In this document: in pieces, positions 11,706 to 22,300 of the stretch
How the letters are laid out: the number at the start of each line of letters is the position of its first letter
Numbering within the stretch: the first letter of the stretch is position 1
From: Yamagishiella unicocca
Taxonomy: Eukaryota; Chlorophyta; Chlorophyceae; Chlamydomonadales; Volvocaceae
Assembly: GCA_003116995.1 (NCBI GenBank)
Contig: BDSL01000030.1
Coordinates: 558,001 to 622,000 of the forward strand
Direction of reading: 5' to 3'
DNA: 64,000 nucleotides
The notes under the pieces: generated by a model
The model's input: only the letters and a program-made list of their open reading frames with translations
What the model was told of the DNA's origin: nothing
The model's database searches: none
Position numbers and translations under genes: made by a program

Positions 11706-14595
11706 ATGGCGCCTAGCAATCCGGTGGCTGAACCCCGAGCTGCAGTGCGAAGGCATTTTCCGTGGCTCTGCAGCTGCCCCATGCCAGGGCACCTGCTCAT
11801 GCTGTCTCTCCTTCTCATGGCCACACTGCCGCCCGCGTTGCGCGCGGAGGTCAGGTCCCAGAAGCCGCCCTCGGCTGACGCACAAAAACAGCAGCAGCAG
11901 CAGCTGCCGGATGAGCAGCCACGTCCAGCGCAGCAGCAAGCGGCGCAGCGGCAGCAAGTGCCGGCCACAGTACGACAGGAATGCGCTGACGTGGCGGTCC
12001 GTACGACGCAGCTAGCGCTGGCGAACATGTCGGAGCTAATTGTTACGGGTAAGCTGCCTCCCTGGAACTGCCGGCCAGCTTGCGTAGCGGCACAGAGTGC
12101 GCCGTCGTGCATTACGTAACCGGTATTGGTCAGTTGGGAAAGGGGGTTGGTGCCTCCAGCCCGCGACCCCACACACAGCTGGTCTCGGCACAGCGCGACT
12201 CACCGTCCATCCCACCCTAATCTAAACCCTAACTCAAACCCCAGCGCCAGACTTCACACCTCTGCCCGTCCATCAGCGCAAAGAACACCACGCAGCTGCG
12301 CGCCCGCACTTTTCAGTATCGAAGCACCTGAGCCCGCACCCCTGATTGCCGCAGGAGTCGTCCTGGCCGCTGGCGCTGGCACGGGCCTCTGCCACGAGAA
12401 CGGCACCCTAGTGCCTCTGTACGACGACCCACCTGCCTCCCAGCAGCCGCAGCAGCCCGAGACGCGGCAACCCAGCGGCACCAGCTTCGTGCTGGTCGGG
12501 TTGCAGTGCGTGCACAAGGGGCTCGTGCGGTGCCGTCGGAACCATGAGGACCAGGGCGACTGCCTCATACTGGTGGAGACGCCGGTGTTACCCGACTCGG
12601 CGCCGTGCGCGCTCACGGGCGGTCAGAGGTACATGTTCTTCCTGCAGGCGAGTGGCGGCGATGGTGGTTTGGGGCGGCGGTGGTGTGGGATGAGGGTCGG
12701 TGGGCGGGTTTGGGGGCATAGGTAGGCGGGTCGGTTGGTTCGTCCTGCGGGCGTGGAGGCGCAAGTTGGCTTGTGGAGCAGCGGGAGGCGGAATATGGTG
12801 CATAACAACATGCGGAATGTAAGAGTGAGGAGTCGGTGCGAGTGTGGGAGCACATGGAAATTCGTATGCGCTTGCTGTCAAAACATGTACGATGTTATAC
12901 GAGGTTATTGGCGGGGAGGCTGCGCGAAACCGGGAAGCTGTCCAGCAGCCGGAACCTAAACACATGATATAAGGTAACAGTTTATAAAGGATATAATCAG
13001 CTTCGTATACACAAAGTACAAGATTGGTGAAGAGCCTGAATATGAAACGCAAGAAGTAACCGGAAAGTGAGCAAGCGTCCTAATTAGGCTGGGTGGGAGG
13101 TGCAACCGCGGCGATTCGGTTATGGTGGGCCGGGAACAAGGCTTATTTATCGTCCAGCAACCGGAAGCTGCTCAGCGCCCTGCGGGGTGACGCGGAACAT
13201 AGCAACCTGAGAGGTTGCATGACGAAAACGGAGAGGGGCCACCTTTAGCTTGCGGTATAGACACGCGCCCGAGGCAGCCCACCGCCCAGCTGCGCGTGCC
13301 GAAAATCACGCAGTGCGCGAAAGAGCGGACCGCCCTCGCCAGCCGAGTGCACGACGGCTGCCAGCCCGGCAGCGGCCCGTCCCGCACCGACCCGAGCTCG
13401 TCGGGGCTCCCACTTACCGTTGCCAGAAACCTTTCCTAGCTAATTGATGACGGAGATGAACTCACCGCGAACTTGGTGTGGCGGGCGTGCGATGGCGGAG
13501 GGCCTACCCTTTAAGCGTACACATCATTCACACCACGTCGCCTACCCCCAGCCCTCACGGCACGACCCGCCTACCGGTACCCACAGGCCCAGCCCGGCTC
13601 CTGCGATGGCTCCTACTACGCCATGTTCCAGCGCGCCTACCACACCATCCGGCGCCCCCTGGGCGGCACCGGCTGCACCTTCTACCCAACCTTCCCCGCA
13701 GCTGACGACATGATATCCAAGGTTGCGCGGGACGGGAGGGGGTTGGCAGCGGGAGTGCGGCGGCAGCGGGAGTGCTGCGACAGCGGGAGTGGGGCGGATG
13801 CGGGAGTGGGGCGGATGCGGGGTGCTGTCCTCACTCGCGGATGTTGTTGACGTCACTGCGGTGCTCCCGCGCGCAAGCACCCGGTGTTGGCTGCGCTCTA
13901 ACTTGCTTCTGCCCTCACCTGTCGATACCGGCATGCCTCCGCCCCACCCAACCCTCCAGATCAACGGCCAATGCCGGGAGGCGGAGGCGGCCACCTGCTC
14001 CGTGAACCAGTGCGACCCGCGGGTCACCCGCTCCCCTTGCGCCAACGACACAGCGACACAGTGCGACTTGAAGCAGTGCGCCGGTGGGTTGTGGCTGGGT
14101 GGCCCGGCGGGTGGTGGGGCGGCAGCGTCCGGCTGACTGGCGGACACATCCAAACGCGCGAAATAGTAGTAACGGTTACTGTGGGCCCCAGACCAGAAGG
14201 CAGAGCCATCGAGCGCATCGGCTGACACTGGAAGAGGCTCGAAAGAGCTAGAAGCACTCGGGACCAGAGACCACAAGAGGCGATGTGAAGGCTCTCTGAA
14301 GGGAAGGCTAGTTCCGCTCCGTCTCTGACCTTCAGGGCGGCTCCCCACGACTCCCCTTGCGCCCTGTACGGCAGGCAAGTATATGTACTACAACGCGATC
14401 ATGCCGTCCGAGCAATGCTACGAGCTGTACACGTACCGGACCTCGGGGCTGCCCGTCAACTGCTATGGGCAGCGGTACATTAACAACCGGATACGGGAGA
14501 TAGAGCTGCAGCAGGCGCTGGCGAACGCCACTTTGAAGGCGACGGCGGCGGGACAGAGCGGCGGGACCCAGTCGGACGCGGGGGATGGTTACTGA
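11706..14595 (+). CDS. Secreted Cys-rich protein with NTR/TIMP-like N-terminal half
   Basis: Five exons, 11706-12048, 12355-12647, 13587-13721, 13960-14083 and 14375-14595, join in phase to 371 residues. A signal peptide is clear; Met at 11781 (MPGHLLMLSLLLMATLPPA) is a better start than 11706. A Gln-rich stretch follows, then a region resembling a netrin-like (NTR) fold: a Cys before ADVAVRTTQLALANMSELIV, then GVVLAAGAGTGLC, the strand SFVLVGLQCVHKGLVRC, LILVETPVLPDSAPCALTGG and QRYMFFLQAQPG. This order matches TIMP/NTR domains, where a Cys-bounded beta barrel ends in a G-x-x-Y motif. The C-terminal half is Cys-rich with CXXXXCS/CDP patterns and Tyr-rich segments (YMYYNAIMPSEQCYELYTY). Intron 2 (12648-13586) appears to start with GC, not GT. 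Extracellular or cell-wall location is inferred from the signal peptide; the NTR assignment is by eye. Confidence 0.7.
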
Positions 14596-14770
14596 GGCTC
14601 ATCGCGGGCTCGTGACTCATACCAAGTTGAAGGACGCCCGTGCCCCTGTGCCGCACGTCTAACAGTATGCGGAGAATATAGAGCCGATAAAGCTTAATCT
14701 CGGAATGAAGGCCGACGTGGCGGACGGTGACGCATCGTCACGTCGATGTGCTCCGAAACGGCATGTTTAC

Positions 14771-14775
14771 TGTAA
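14771..14775 (+). terminator. Candidate poly(A) signal TGTAA
   Basis: TGTAA lies 176 bp after the stop codon of the secreted Cys-rich gene, a normal distance for the green-algal polyadenylation signal. Confidence 0.45.
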
Positions 14776-14879
14776 GAGAAGCCGCAAACCCTTCCCATTG
14801 TGGAACACGAGTCCGCAGGCCGTTTGCAACTATTACGCTGCTGCTTTACGCACCGCAGCTGTGCTCGTGCTTTGCCGGT

Positions 14880-15783
14880 CAGAGCTGCCAGGCAAGGGGA
14901 GCCATGCTTAGGTTGCTCGGGCTCCGCCGGGATCGAGGCAGCCAGCTGCGCCGGGGCCTGGGTGCCCTCAGCTGCAGCCAGGGACCCGCCGCGTCCATCT
15001 CCTCTTCTGCTGGCGCACGAGGAGGGCCTGAGGGCCGCGAGGGCCGGCGCGAGGGCCTCCAAATCATGACTTCCGAGCACAGCACCGCGACCGCCTGGAA
15101 TTCGCCCCAACCAAAGCTAGGTAAGACAAGGACATTAAGGAAATGCGCAGCCGCTCCTGGCGCTTTCCTTGCACCTGCACCTGTTGATTGGCCACGGACG
15201 GCCGCGCGCTCCGGTCCCAAGGGTCAAGCCACACCAGCTCATCGCAGGTGCTGACTGCGAAGCACCGGTGTCGCCACTGGGTCCAACAATCAGCTGGTTC
15301 AAAATCATCTCGCCCGTATAATCATCTTGGCCATCAGCTGGGTTGCAGTTGTGGTGTGGACGCAACGGCTGCTGGCCGCGTGCAGTCCAGGTCGGGGAAA
15401 GTAGCAGCTGCGCGCACACGCCCAAGAGCGCGCCGTCCGCACATACACCAACGGACGCCTCGCAGCGGCCCGCCCCGCCCCAGTACACCGCCCCGCCCCG
15501 CCCCGGTCCCTAGAACAGCGCTGGGTGCTAGGGCCCCCTTCCCACCTCGCCACCCGCCTCGCCACTTGGCCGGCCGCGCAGGCAGCTGGCCCAACGTTGA
15601 TCCTGGCGTGGGCCGACCCGACGTGGTGTCACTTCCAGAGCCGTCCATATTCGTGAAAGTGCGTGGGGCGTGGGGCGTGGGGCGTATGATGCCGCGCGGG
15701 TCCTGGCTTCCGTGGGTCACCTCTTGGATAAAGCGAGCCGCGCGTGCGGCGGGAGGCGCATGTATCATTGTATCTGCCGCCAC
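14880..15783 (-). CDS. Possible small multi-exon gene, unresolved
   Basis: Several minus-strand pieces look coding but could not be joined reliably. One is an exon-like piece at about 15185-15256 (STCDELVWLDPWDRSARPSV) with an AG acceptor after CTTCGC and a CAG|GTGCAG donor. Next is a piece from about 15106 down to 14880 that is open in two frames (one reads HDLEALAPALAALRPSSC). A third, near 15550-15680, contains FTNMDGSGSDTTSGRPTPGS. The opposite strand also reads plausibly near 15590-15660 (NVDPGVGRPDVVSLPEPSIF), so even the strand is uncertain. No family recognised. Confidence 0.22.
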
Positions 15784-16284
15784 CGTAGTGACCAGATTAG
15801 GCTAGGATTAGGTTACATTACATGTCGTACCGGCGGTCGCCAGTAACATGTATCCGAAGTGACCAAATGTCCATCCTGGTCCATCCTCGTACGTACCCTC
15901 GTACCATCACCATCGCGTCGTATTGACGCGCAAGCAAGCTAAGGCCAGCAACCTGTTTGTTGCACGAATTTATAGCCACAAGCTATCAAATATCAGTGTA
16001 GGCAACTACCCGAAATCCGCTCGCCCACCGGCCGCAGATCTTTACTAAGGTAGTTGTTCTGGGTGGCAATCACTCTTGTGTGATAATCGTCACCAGGCAG
16101 CATCGCGGTGCCAGTAGCGCTCTCTCTGTCGCTGTGCCGGCACCGCCGCAGCGACGCACCACGTAACGCCACGATTGAGGGCTCACACTCACACATCATT
16201 TGCATTACTCGCCACACTTGTCTCACTCATCACTCCTTCTACGTCGCGTCCTGATCTCCGCGGTCCGGCTCCACTTGCTTGCGT

Positions 16285-16319
16285 CTAGCTAGCTGTCTAG
16301 CTAGCTGCCTAGCTAGCTC
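16285..16319. repeat. CTAGCTAG palindrome cluster
   Basis: Three tandem copies of a roughly 12-bp unit built on the palindrome CTAGCTAG (TCTAGCTAGCTG, TCTAGCTAGCTG, CCTAGCTAGCTC). It sits just before a second palindromic pair. Confidence 0.7.
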
Positions 16320-16322
16320 ACA

Positions 16323-16514
16323 GTGATGGTATTCGCGCTGCCAGGTGGTGCTACTACCCGCCATCATGATGGCGCACCCACCATCATGATGACGCAGGAG
16401 CGCAAGATGGCCATAGTCGGTGACGTATCGGACGCCGACCTCATCAAGGAGTACGACAGGATCAAGGGTACGAGCGACTTGAACGACAACGCCAACTGGA
16501 CAAGTGGCATGTAG
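16323..16514 (+). CDS. Small ORF or exon, unknown
   Basis: A 63-residue open frame whose second half reads like real protein: KMAIVGDVSDADLIKEYDR followed by IKGTSDLNDNANWTSGM and a stop. An AG acceptor (GACGCAG) precedes GAGCGCAAG at 16398, and a GT donor-like site follows ATCAAGG at 16467, so it may be one exon of a larger gene or a gene fragment. The first 25 codons run through the palindromic repeats and are less convincing. No family recognised. Confidence 0.3.
   Translation: MMVFALPGGATTRHHDGAPTIMMTQERKMAIVGDVSDADLIKEYDRIKGTSDLNDNANWTSGM
16361..16391. repeat. Paired CATCATGATG palindromes
   Basis: The palindrome CCATCATGATGG occurs at 16361-16372 and CCATCATGATG recurs at 16381-16391, 20 bp apart, immediately upstream of a small exon-like ORF. 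Confidence 0.65.
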
Positions 16515-17400
16515 AGCCGATTTCCGCCGCCGCCGCGACAGCAGGCAGGGCTCAAATGTTGCGAAGTCAGCGCAGTCGACGCAGCGGCACCCACAGCCCT
16601 GCCGGCTCAGTCGCATCGACTAGCAGGCGAGATTGATCATGGGCGACGACACGGTGCCTGCTGCTGCGCGGCCAGCGGGGCGGGCTGTTCGTAAACCCCT
16701 GGTTTCAGGCGTTGACAATGCGGCACTGGGCAATGGAGCATCAAAGGCTGAAGATTGTCAAGAGGGGGACGACTCGAGGGGGACGGGCGGACGGTTTGCT
16801 AGGGCAGGGGGCGAGCGATATGGCCAGCTGCTGCGAAGAGACCATGTAAGGGAAGGCCAAGCTTCATCCCGGATAAGTGTGGGCCTGCTCCGTTCAGTTT
16901 AAAAAGTCAACATCGTGACGGAGAGGGCAAGGGTGGGTGAGCAGGGCAGTTAATGGCGGCGCGCGGCGGGTAGAGCGTTCGTTCATGTTGTCGCTATTGC
17001 ACGTGTGTGCGCAATCGCGGTGGGGCAGTCGGGTTCCCACCTGCGAGGTGGGCAGGTACCGCCGAGGTACGGGCTGCGACACGAGGAACCGCGAGGACCC
17101 GGGAGTTTGCTGTTGTTTTGCGCCCGCCGTTGGCGGCGCCCGACGTCTGCTGCGATGGCGGTCGGTGATGCCTGTCTGCTGCTGCTGCGGTGGCGGCGCC
17201 TCACTGTTGTTGCTGCTGCATATGAATCGCGTGGCGAGTGGCGACTCGCAACCATACAATCGTATAATCATACAGGCCTGGGCCCCACATCGCTTTACAT
17301 GCGGTACATTCATTCCCAACAAGCAGCACGGTTATTCACCCAGTAAACGCAGTTCGAAGGCAAATAAACGAGGTCAAGGTCAAGATCCATTGTCACAATT

Positions 17401-17613
17401 ATGGTCACGGTCATCGTCATCGTCATCGTCATGTCCAAATATGCCAGACCCGCCAGGCATCAACCGCTGCGGCCTCCCGTCCACGAATCCCAAGACTACC
17501 TCTCCAGTTTCGCCAAAGCACGAGGGATATTCGATGTCAAAATCGTAGTTGGCCGTTCGGCCCCCTCAATGCCCGCTGCCCGCTTCTGTGCTCCAACGTG
17601 CAACCATCCTTAA
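17401..17613 (+). CDS. Exon-like ORF fragment, unknown
   Basis: Open frame containing MSKYARPARHQPLRPPVHES followed by QDYLSSFAKARGIFDVKIVV. Codon composition and amino-acid mix look coding from about 17430 to 17545. The upstream part is a short ATCGTC microsatellite that reads as Val/Ile. No partner exons were found and the family is unknown; it may be a gene relic. Confidence 0.22.
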   Translation: MVTVIVIVIVMSKYARPARHQPLRPPVHESQDYLSSFAKARGIFDVKIVVGRSAPSMPAARFCAPTCNHP

Positions 17614-18889
17614 CGAGGCCTCACCAGCAAGCATGGGCAAGTCGGGGGCACGGCCTCACTCCGCCCTTCTCGGCCTTGCAGCCGAGTTTCAGACATTGCA
17701 CGGCGGTATAGAGCGAGGTGACGGGTCGTGGTGCCAGCAGCGGCGTACACCCTCGGCGCGGCTGCACGCGGTGTCACGACATCGTCGGAGATACCTACGA
17801 TGATGCACTCGGGGCGAACCAGCGGCGAAGGCGCTGCTCTCACTTGCCATGCAGTACAATAACGTCAGCGGGTCCGTCCGCTGTACAGTCCGCCCATGTA
17901 GGCATGTAGTCATTCTACCGTCCAACATCCAAAACGTCCTATTCTCTCCCAACATAGTTGCGGTTTTCGGGGGCATTCTGGCACCACCCCGAGTCCAAAA
18001 ACCACCGTCCCGCCCCGCCAGCATATCTTCCCGGCAGCCGGCCGCCAGCCATAAACCATGCACTGACGTACACGGATGGCTCGGCGGCCCCGCGGTCGAA
18101 TGGTGGTTTGCGTTGGTTGGGGTGTCCCGCGTGCGGGTTGGTCCTGTCAACAGTTTTATCGTCCCCGCTCGCCCACAGTTCGCCTGTCGGGCCGCGCCCG
18201 TCGCACCCCAATGCCATCTCCATGCACCTTTCCATCAAAGCACGTTGGGCCGATGGTCGCGAGAAGCGCCAAAAACGCTTGGTAGCGCCCGAACCCCTCG
18301 GCCCGCGTCATAAGCTTACGAGCCGCGTGTCCTCTCGACGGCTTAATGACGAAACGCCGGTCTGCGCCTGGCCCCTGGGTCATCCGCTTGTCCGGCCGCC
18401 GCAAGACACACCTCCAACAAATCAAGGGGCTAAGAGGGTGCACATCGCCGCGGCCCAAGGTGACACCGTACAATAAAAATACCTCAGGGCTTCCCTCGTA
18501 ATGCCCTGTCCTCGGCGACCAGCGTCGACGGCCCCGAAACCGCCGAAACCGCAGTACTCCGGACTCTTAAACAATGCAAGCCATGCTGTGCTTACGCGTG
18601 GATCAGCCCCCGTGGGACGCAGTCGAGCGCCGCAATCTTCCAGCTACTACTCGAAAGTTGCGTCGGCCGGGGAACAGCGATCTGAGTACACGCGGACGTC
18701 GATTAGCTCCCGCTCCCGTGCATTGTTCCATTGGGCGCCCGCACCTACCCACAGGCATAATGCACTTTGACGAACATTTTACTGTGCGCTGATTTTCCTG
18801 GCGCGGCGTCCCCTGAGCCGAGTTATGGCTCGTCTCCAATACCGTTTGCAGCAAGGGCACGTCATGCACTCGAGCGTAGGCGCGCTCGT

Positions 18890-18950
18890 AAATGTACACA
18901 CAAACACGCAAATATACACACACGCACACACACGCTCTCACACACATATG
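18890..18950. repeat. CA-rich microsatellite
   Basis: Imperfect (CA)n/(ACAC) run with interspersed CG, TA and CT dinucleotides over about 60 bp; no coding sense. Confidence 0.7.
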
Positions 18951-19334
18951 GGCTGGGCGGAGGTTCCGATGTTCCACGGCACCGCCACGAAACTTGCGTC
19001 GCCGCGCGTGGCCCAAGAGCCCCCTGGCGGTCATCCCCAGTCAGCATCCAGGGCGGATGTACGGCCGAGTGCAGCTGTCGCTTATTAGATCTTCCATTTG
19101 AAAACTGCAGCGACGCGCCATGGCCTGCCGCCTGAATCCAACGCACATCCCCAGACCCAATTCGATGCGCGGACTCACGCGCGCGCGCCCCCGGTTTTAC
19201 GCCAAGTTGTGTCGCCACGGCCGCCACCCGACGGGTGCAGCACACTGGCCACGGGTCGTCACGTCAGCACATCTGCTCGCGGCGCCTAGCGGCGCTCTAG
19301 CTGGGTTGGTCAAAGCTTAGCTTGCGGCGCTGCT

Positions 19335-22300
19335 TCACCAGTTGGGCCTTACGAGGTACTTTTGCGTGGCGCAGCAGTTGTCCTGTCCCTGTCCCTGGCC
19401 GTTGCCCAGCGCGACATCGCAGGTGGTCCCCTCGCATAGGGTCTCCAGGTCCGGACACACAGCCGCGTTCAGAGAGAAGCACACGCTGGCGTTCTGGGGG
19501 CCGGAAGGAAAAGAGAACACGTGGATTGTCAAGGGCAAGAGGGAGGGAGGGAACTTGGCAACTGCGCTTCAGGCGCTGCTACTGCTGCGTAGAGGGGGCG
19601 TTTATAGTGGCGGCCATCTCCGCCTCTGAACCAGACGCCTCCCTCAGGCGTGCGTCGCCCCTCCTTCCCCTCCTTGGCGCCCATCGGCTCGCGGCCCCGG
19701 ACACGGTACCAAGGACCCCGCGCGCCGCCTCCATCCTTGCGCAAGGGAAGTTCAGCCGCCCGGATTTCGAGGTTGACGAAGGTTGACCCGCCCCCAGCCG
19801 ACCCGTGCCCAACTACCCGCCCCCAGCAAGGTTCCCGCCCGTCCCGCCCTGGTACGATACCTGCGCCTGCTCGTACGACAAGCCCAACGCGGTCAGCTTC
19901 AGGGCCGTGTATGTGTAGCCCTCCACGTCGTACACGTGGTAGGTGGGGCTGCGCGGCCTGCCGTTAATCTTGAGGTCGTACACTGACCCGTAGCAATTGT
20001 CCTCTGTGGGTGTTGGCGGGAGGGAGTGGGGGCCGTTGTAAGAGGATTGGTGGTTGGGAGGGAGGGGAGCTGGGGTGCGGCGGCAGGGGTACGGTGCGGC
20101 CCGGTCCCCGTGTGTGCAGCCGACGACGCTCAACCTGCCATGCGCCACTGCGGGGTCGCTGATTGGTGGGAACACGTAAAGCTGGTTGTCAAATGGGCGC
20201 CACGTGATCGGCTGCCCTTTCCGTGCCGCGCATTAGCCGGGAGCCAACCACTACGCAACTATTGCTGTACCGATTAGCCTGAGCCGACTATGGCACCTCC
20301 AGGCCAAGGCCGACAGCTGCTCGCAACTACCTACTGCTCTACAGCTCTCAACCGCCGTGTCCAACGCACCGCCTCGCCCCTGCACGCGTCCACCTAGAAG
20401 TGCCCACACCGCACTGCATGTCTGCATCACAACAAACCAACCCCGCCAGTAGTCAAATCTGCCTATCGCGCTTTACCGCAACAGAACCCAGGATTTGAAA
20501 CGTACCTATTAGGAACTGGATCAAATCCAGCGGGATGTTGCAGCATCTGGACTGGCGGCACTGCAGCTGCGACACCTTGAAGCAGTACGTCCAATCGCCC
20601 TTCGGACTGCGTGTTGCGTTGGCGTACGACAGCAGGAACGCCTTTCCCACGGCGGGCCAGTCTGACAGGCAGGAGCCGAACGGAAAGGGGCTCCTCGCCC
20701 CGGCGGGTCGCGGCGGCATGTTAGGGAAATTGAACCCTGGAATGACGGTCGGCGGAGGAGGGCTGGCGGACGGGACGGGTGGCGGGGAGAATCGCGGCGG
20801 TTGGGGAGAGGGGGGTCGCTTCGTGGGAGAGGGGGGTGGAGGTCGCGGCACACGGGGCGGCGACGGAGGTGGTGGTGATGGCGGCAGGCGCGGCACGCGC
20901 GGCACACGAGGCGGAGATGGTGAGGGTGGTGATGGGGGAGGTCGCGGAGGGCGGGGCACCCGAGGTTCAGGTGGTGAGGGAGGTGATGGGGGCGGCCGCG
21001 GAGGGCGGGGCACCCGAGGCGGAGGTGGCGCCGGTGGTGATGGGGGAGGTCGCGGAGGGCGGGGCACCCGAGGTTCAGGCGGCGAGGGAGGTGATGGTGG
21101 AGGCCGCGGTGGGCGGGGCACCCGAGGTTCAGGCGGCGAGGGAGGTGATGGTGGAGGTCGCGGTGGGCGGGGCACCCGAGGCTCAGGTGGTGAGGGAGGC
21201 GATGGGGGAGGTCGCGGTGGGCGGGGGACCCGAGGCTCAGGTGGCGAGGGAGGTGATGGTGGAGGTCGTTGACGCGGGGGCGGGAATGGAGGGGGCTGGA
21301 GCTCTGATGGCTGCAGTGGAGGGGATCGGGGGCGAGGTGGAGGACGCGGCGACGGTGGTTGGACCAACGGTGGTGGTGACGGCGGTGATGGGGGCGGCGA
21401 CTGCGGCGGCCGCGGCGACGGTGGGGGCCGCGGCGACGGCGGAGGTGATGGGGGACGCGGCGGCGGCGGCGGTGGTCGAGGCACCGGCGGTGACGGTGGC
21501 GGTCGCGGTGGCGATGGTGATTGTTTCGGAATCGACGGCGATATCGATGGCGGTGGCGGTGGCAGCAATTTCGGTGGCGGCAATGGCGGTGGCGACGGTG
21601 GCTGCCGCGGTGGTGGCGGTGACGCTTTCGGAGACGGTAGCGGCGGTCGCGGCTGTGACGGGGGCAACCGCAGCGGTGGCAGCGATGGAGGTGGAGGTGG
21701 CCGGGGCGACGGCGGGGCCCGAGGCAGCGGCGGTGATGGGGGCGGCCGCGGTGGTGATGGTGAGGGTCTTGGTGACGGCGGGGACTGCTTTGGCGGCGGC
21801 GACGGCGCTAGAGGTGAAGGTACCGTAGCCGGCGTTCGCGGTGGAGATCGAGGTGGCGGCGGGGGCCTTGGCGGAGGCGAGGGCGGTGGAGAGCGTATCG
21901 AAGGTGAAGGCGGACTCGGCGACGGCGGCGGCGGCGGTGATTTCATCGGGGGCGGCGGGTGCGGAGGATCAACCGTCCGTGGCGGCGAAGGGTGTACGGC
22001 GAGGGGACTCGGCGACAGTTTCCGCGGCGGTGGGGGGTCTGCGTAGTCCGCTATAGGTGGCGGCGTGTCGGCTCCATCTGGCGGCGGCTCGACGAGGGTC
22101 TCAGGTGGCGGCGGCGCCACCTTCGCCGGAGGTGGCGGCTTTTGGGCCACGAAGGGCGGTGGGGACAGCGAGTGCACAGGCGGGGGAGACGACATGCCGG
22201 AGTGCGGGGGCGGCGACAGGCTGGGCAGCGGCTCCGTACCCTTGCACAGCCAGTCCGAGTAAGGAGACGTCTGGCAGGTAGGGTCGCCGTACTGGTACGC

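Larger units (their letters stand above)
15800..19334. other. Gene-poor stretch with scattered exon-like fragments
   Basis: No complete gene could be built between 15.8 and 19.3 kb. Short coding-looking pieces occur at 16398-16514 and 17431-17545 on the plus strand and are listed separately. Others, such as minus 18290-18160 (RRFVIKPSRGHAARKLM upstream, then LLATIGPTCFDGKVHGDGIG), may be relics of mobile or duplicated genes. The stretch also holds palindromic and microsatellite repeats, and includes the 3' flank of the minus-strand matrix gene. Confidence 0.4.

Noticed and set aside
12215..12235. Telomere-like CTAAACCCTAA inside an intron
   Set aside because: Less than two units; too short to call an interstitial telomere.
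20535..21828. Gly-rich and Val/Ala-rich plus-strand frames opposite the matrix gene
   Set aside because: Complement of the Pro-rich rod of the minus-strand matrix gene, which has motifs, domains and splice signals on its own strand.
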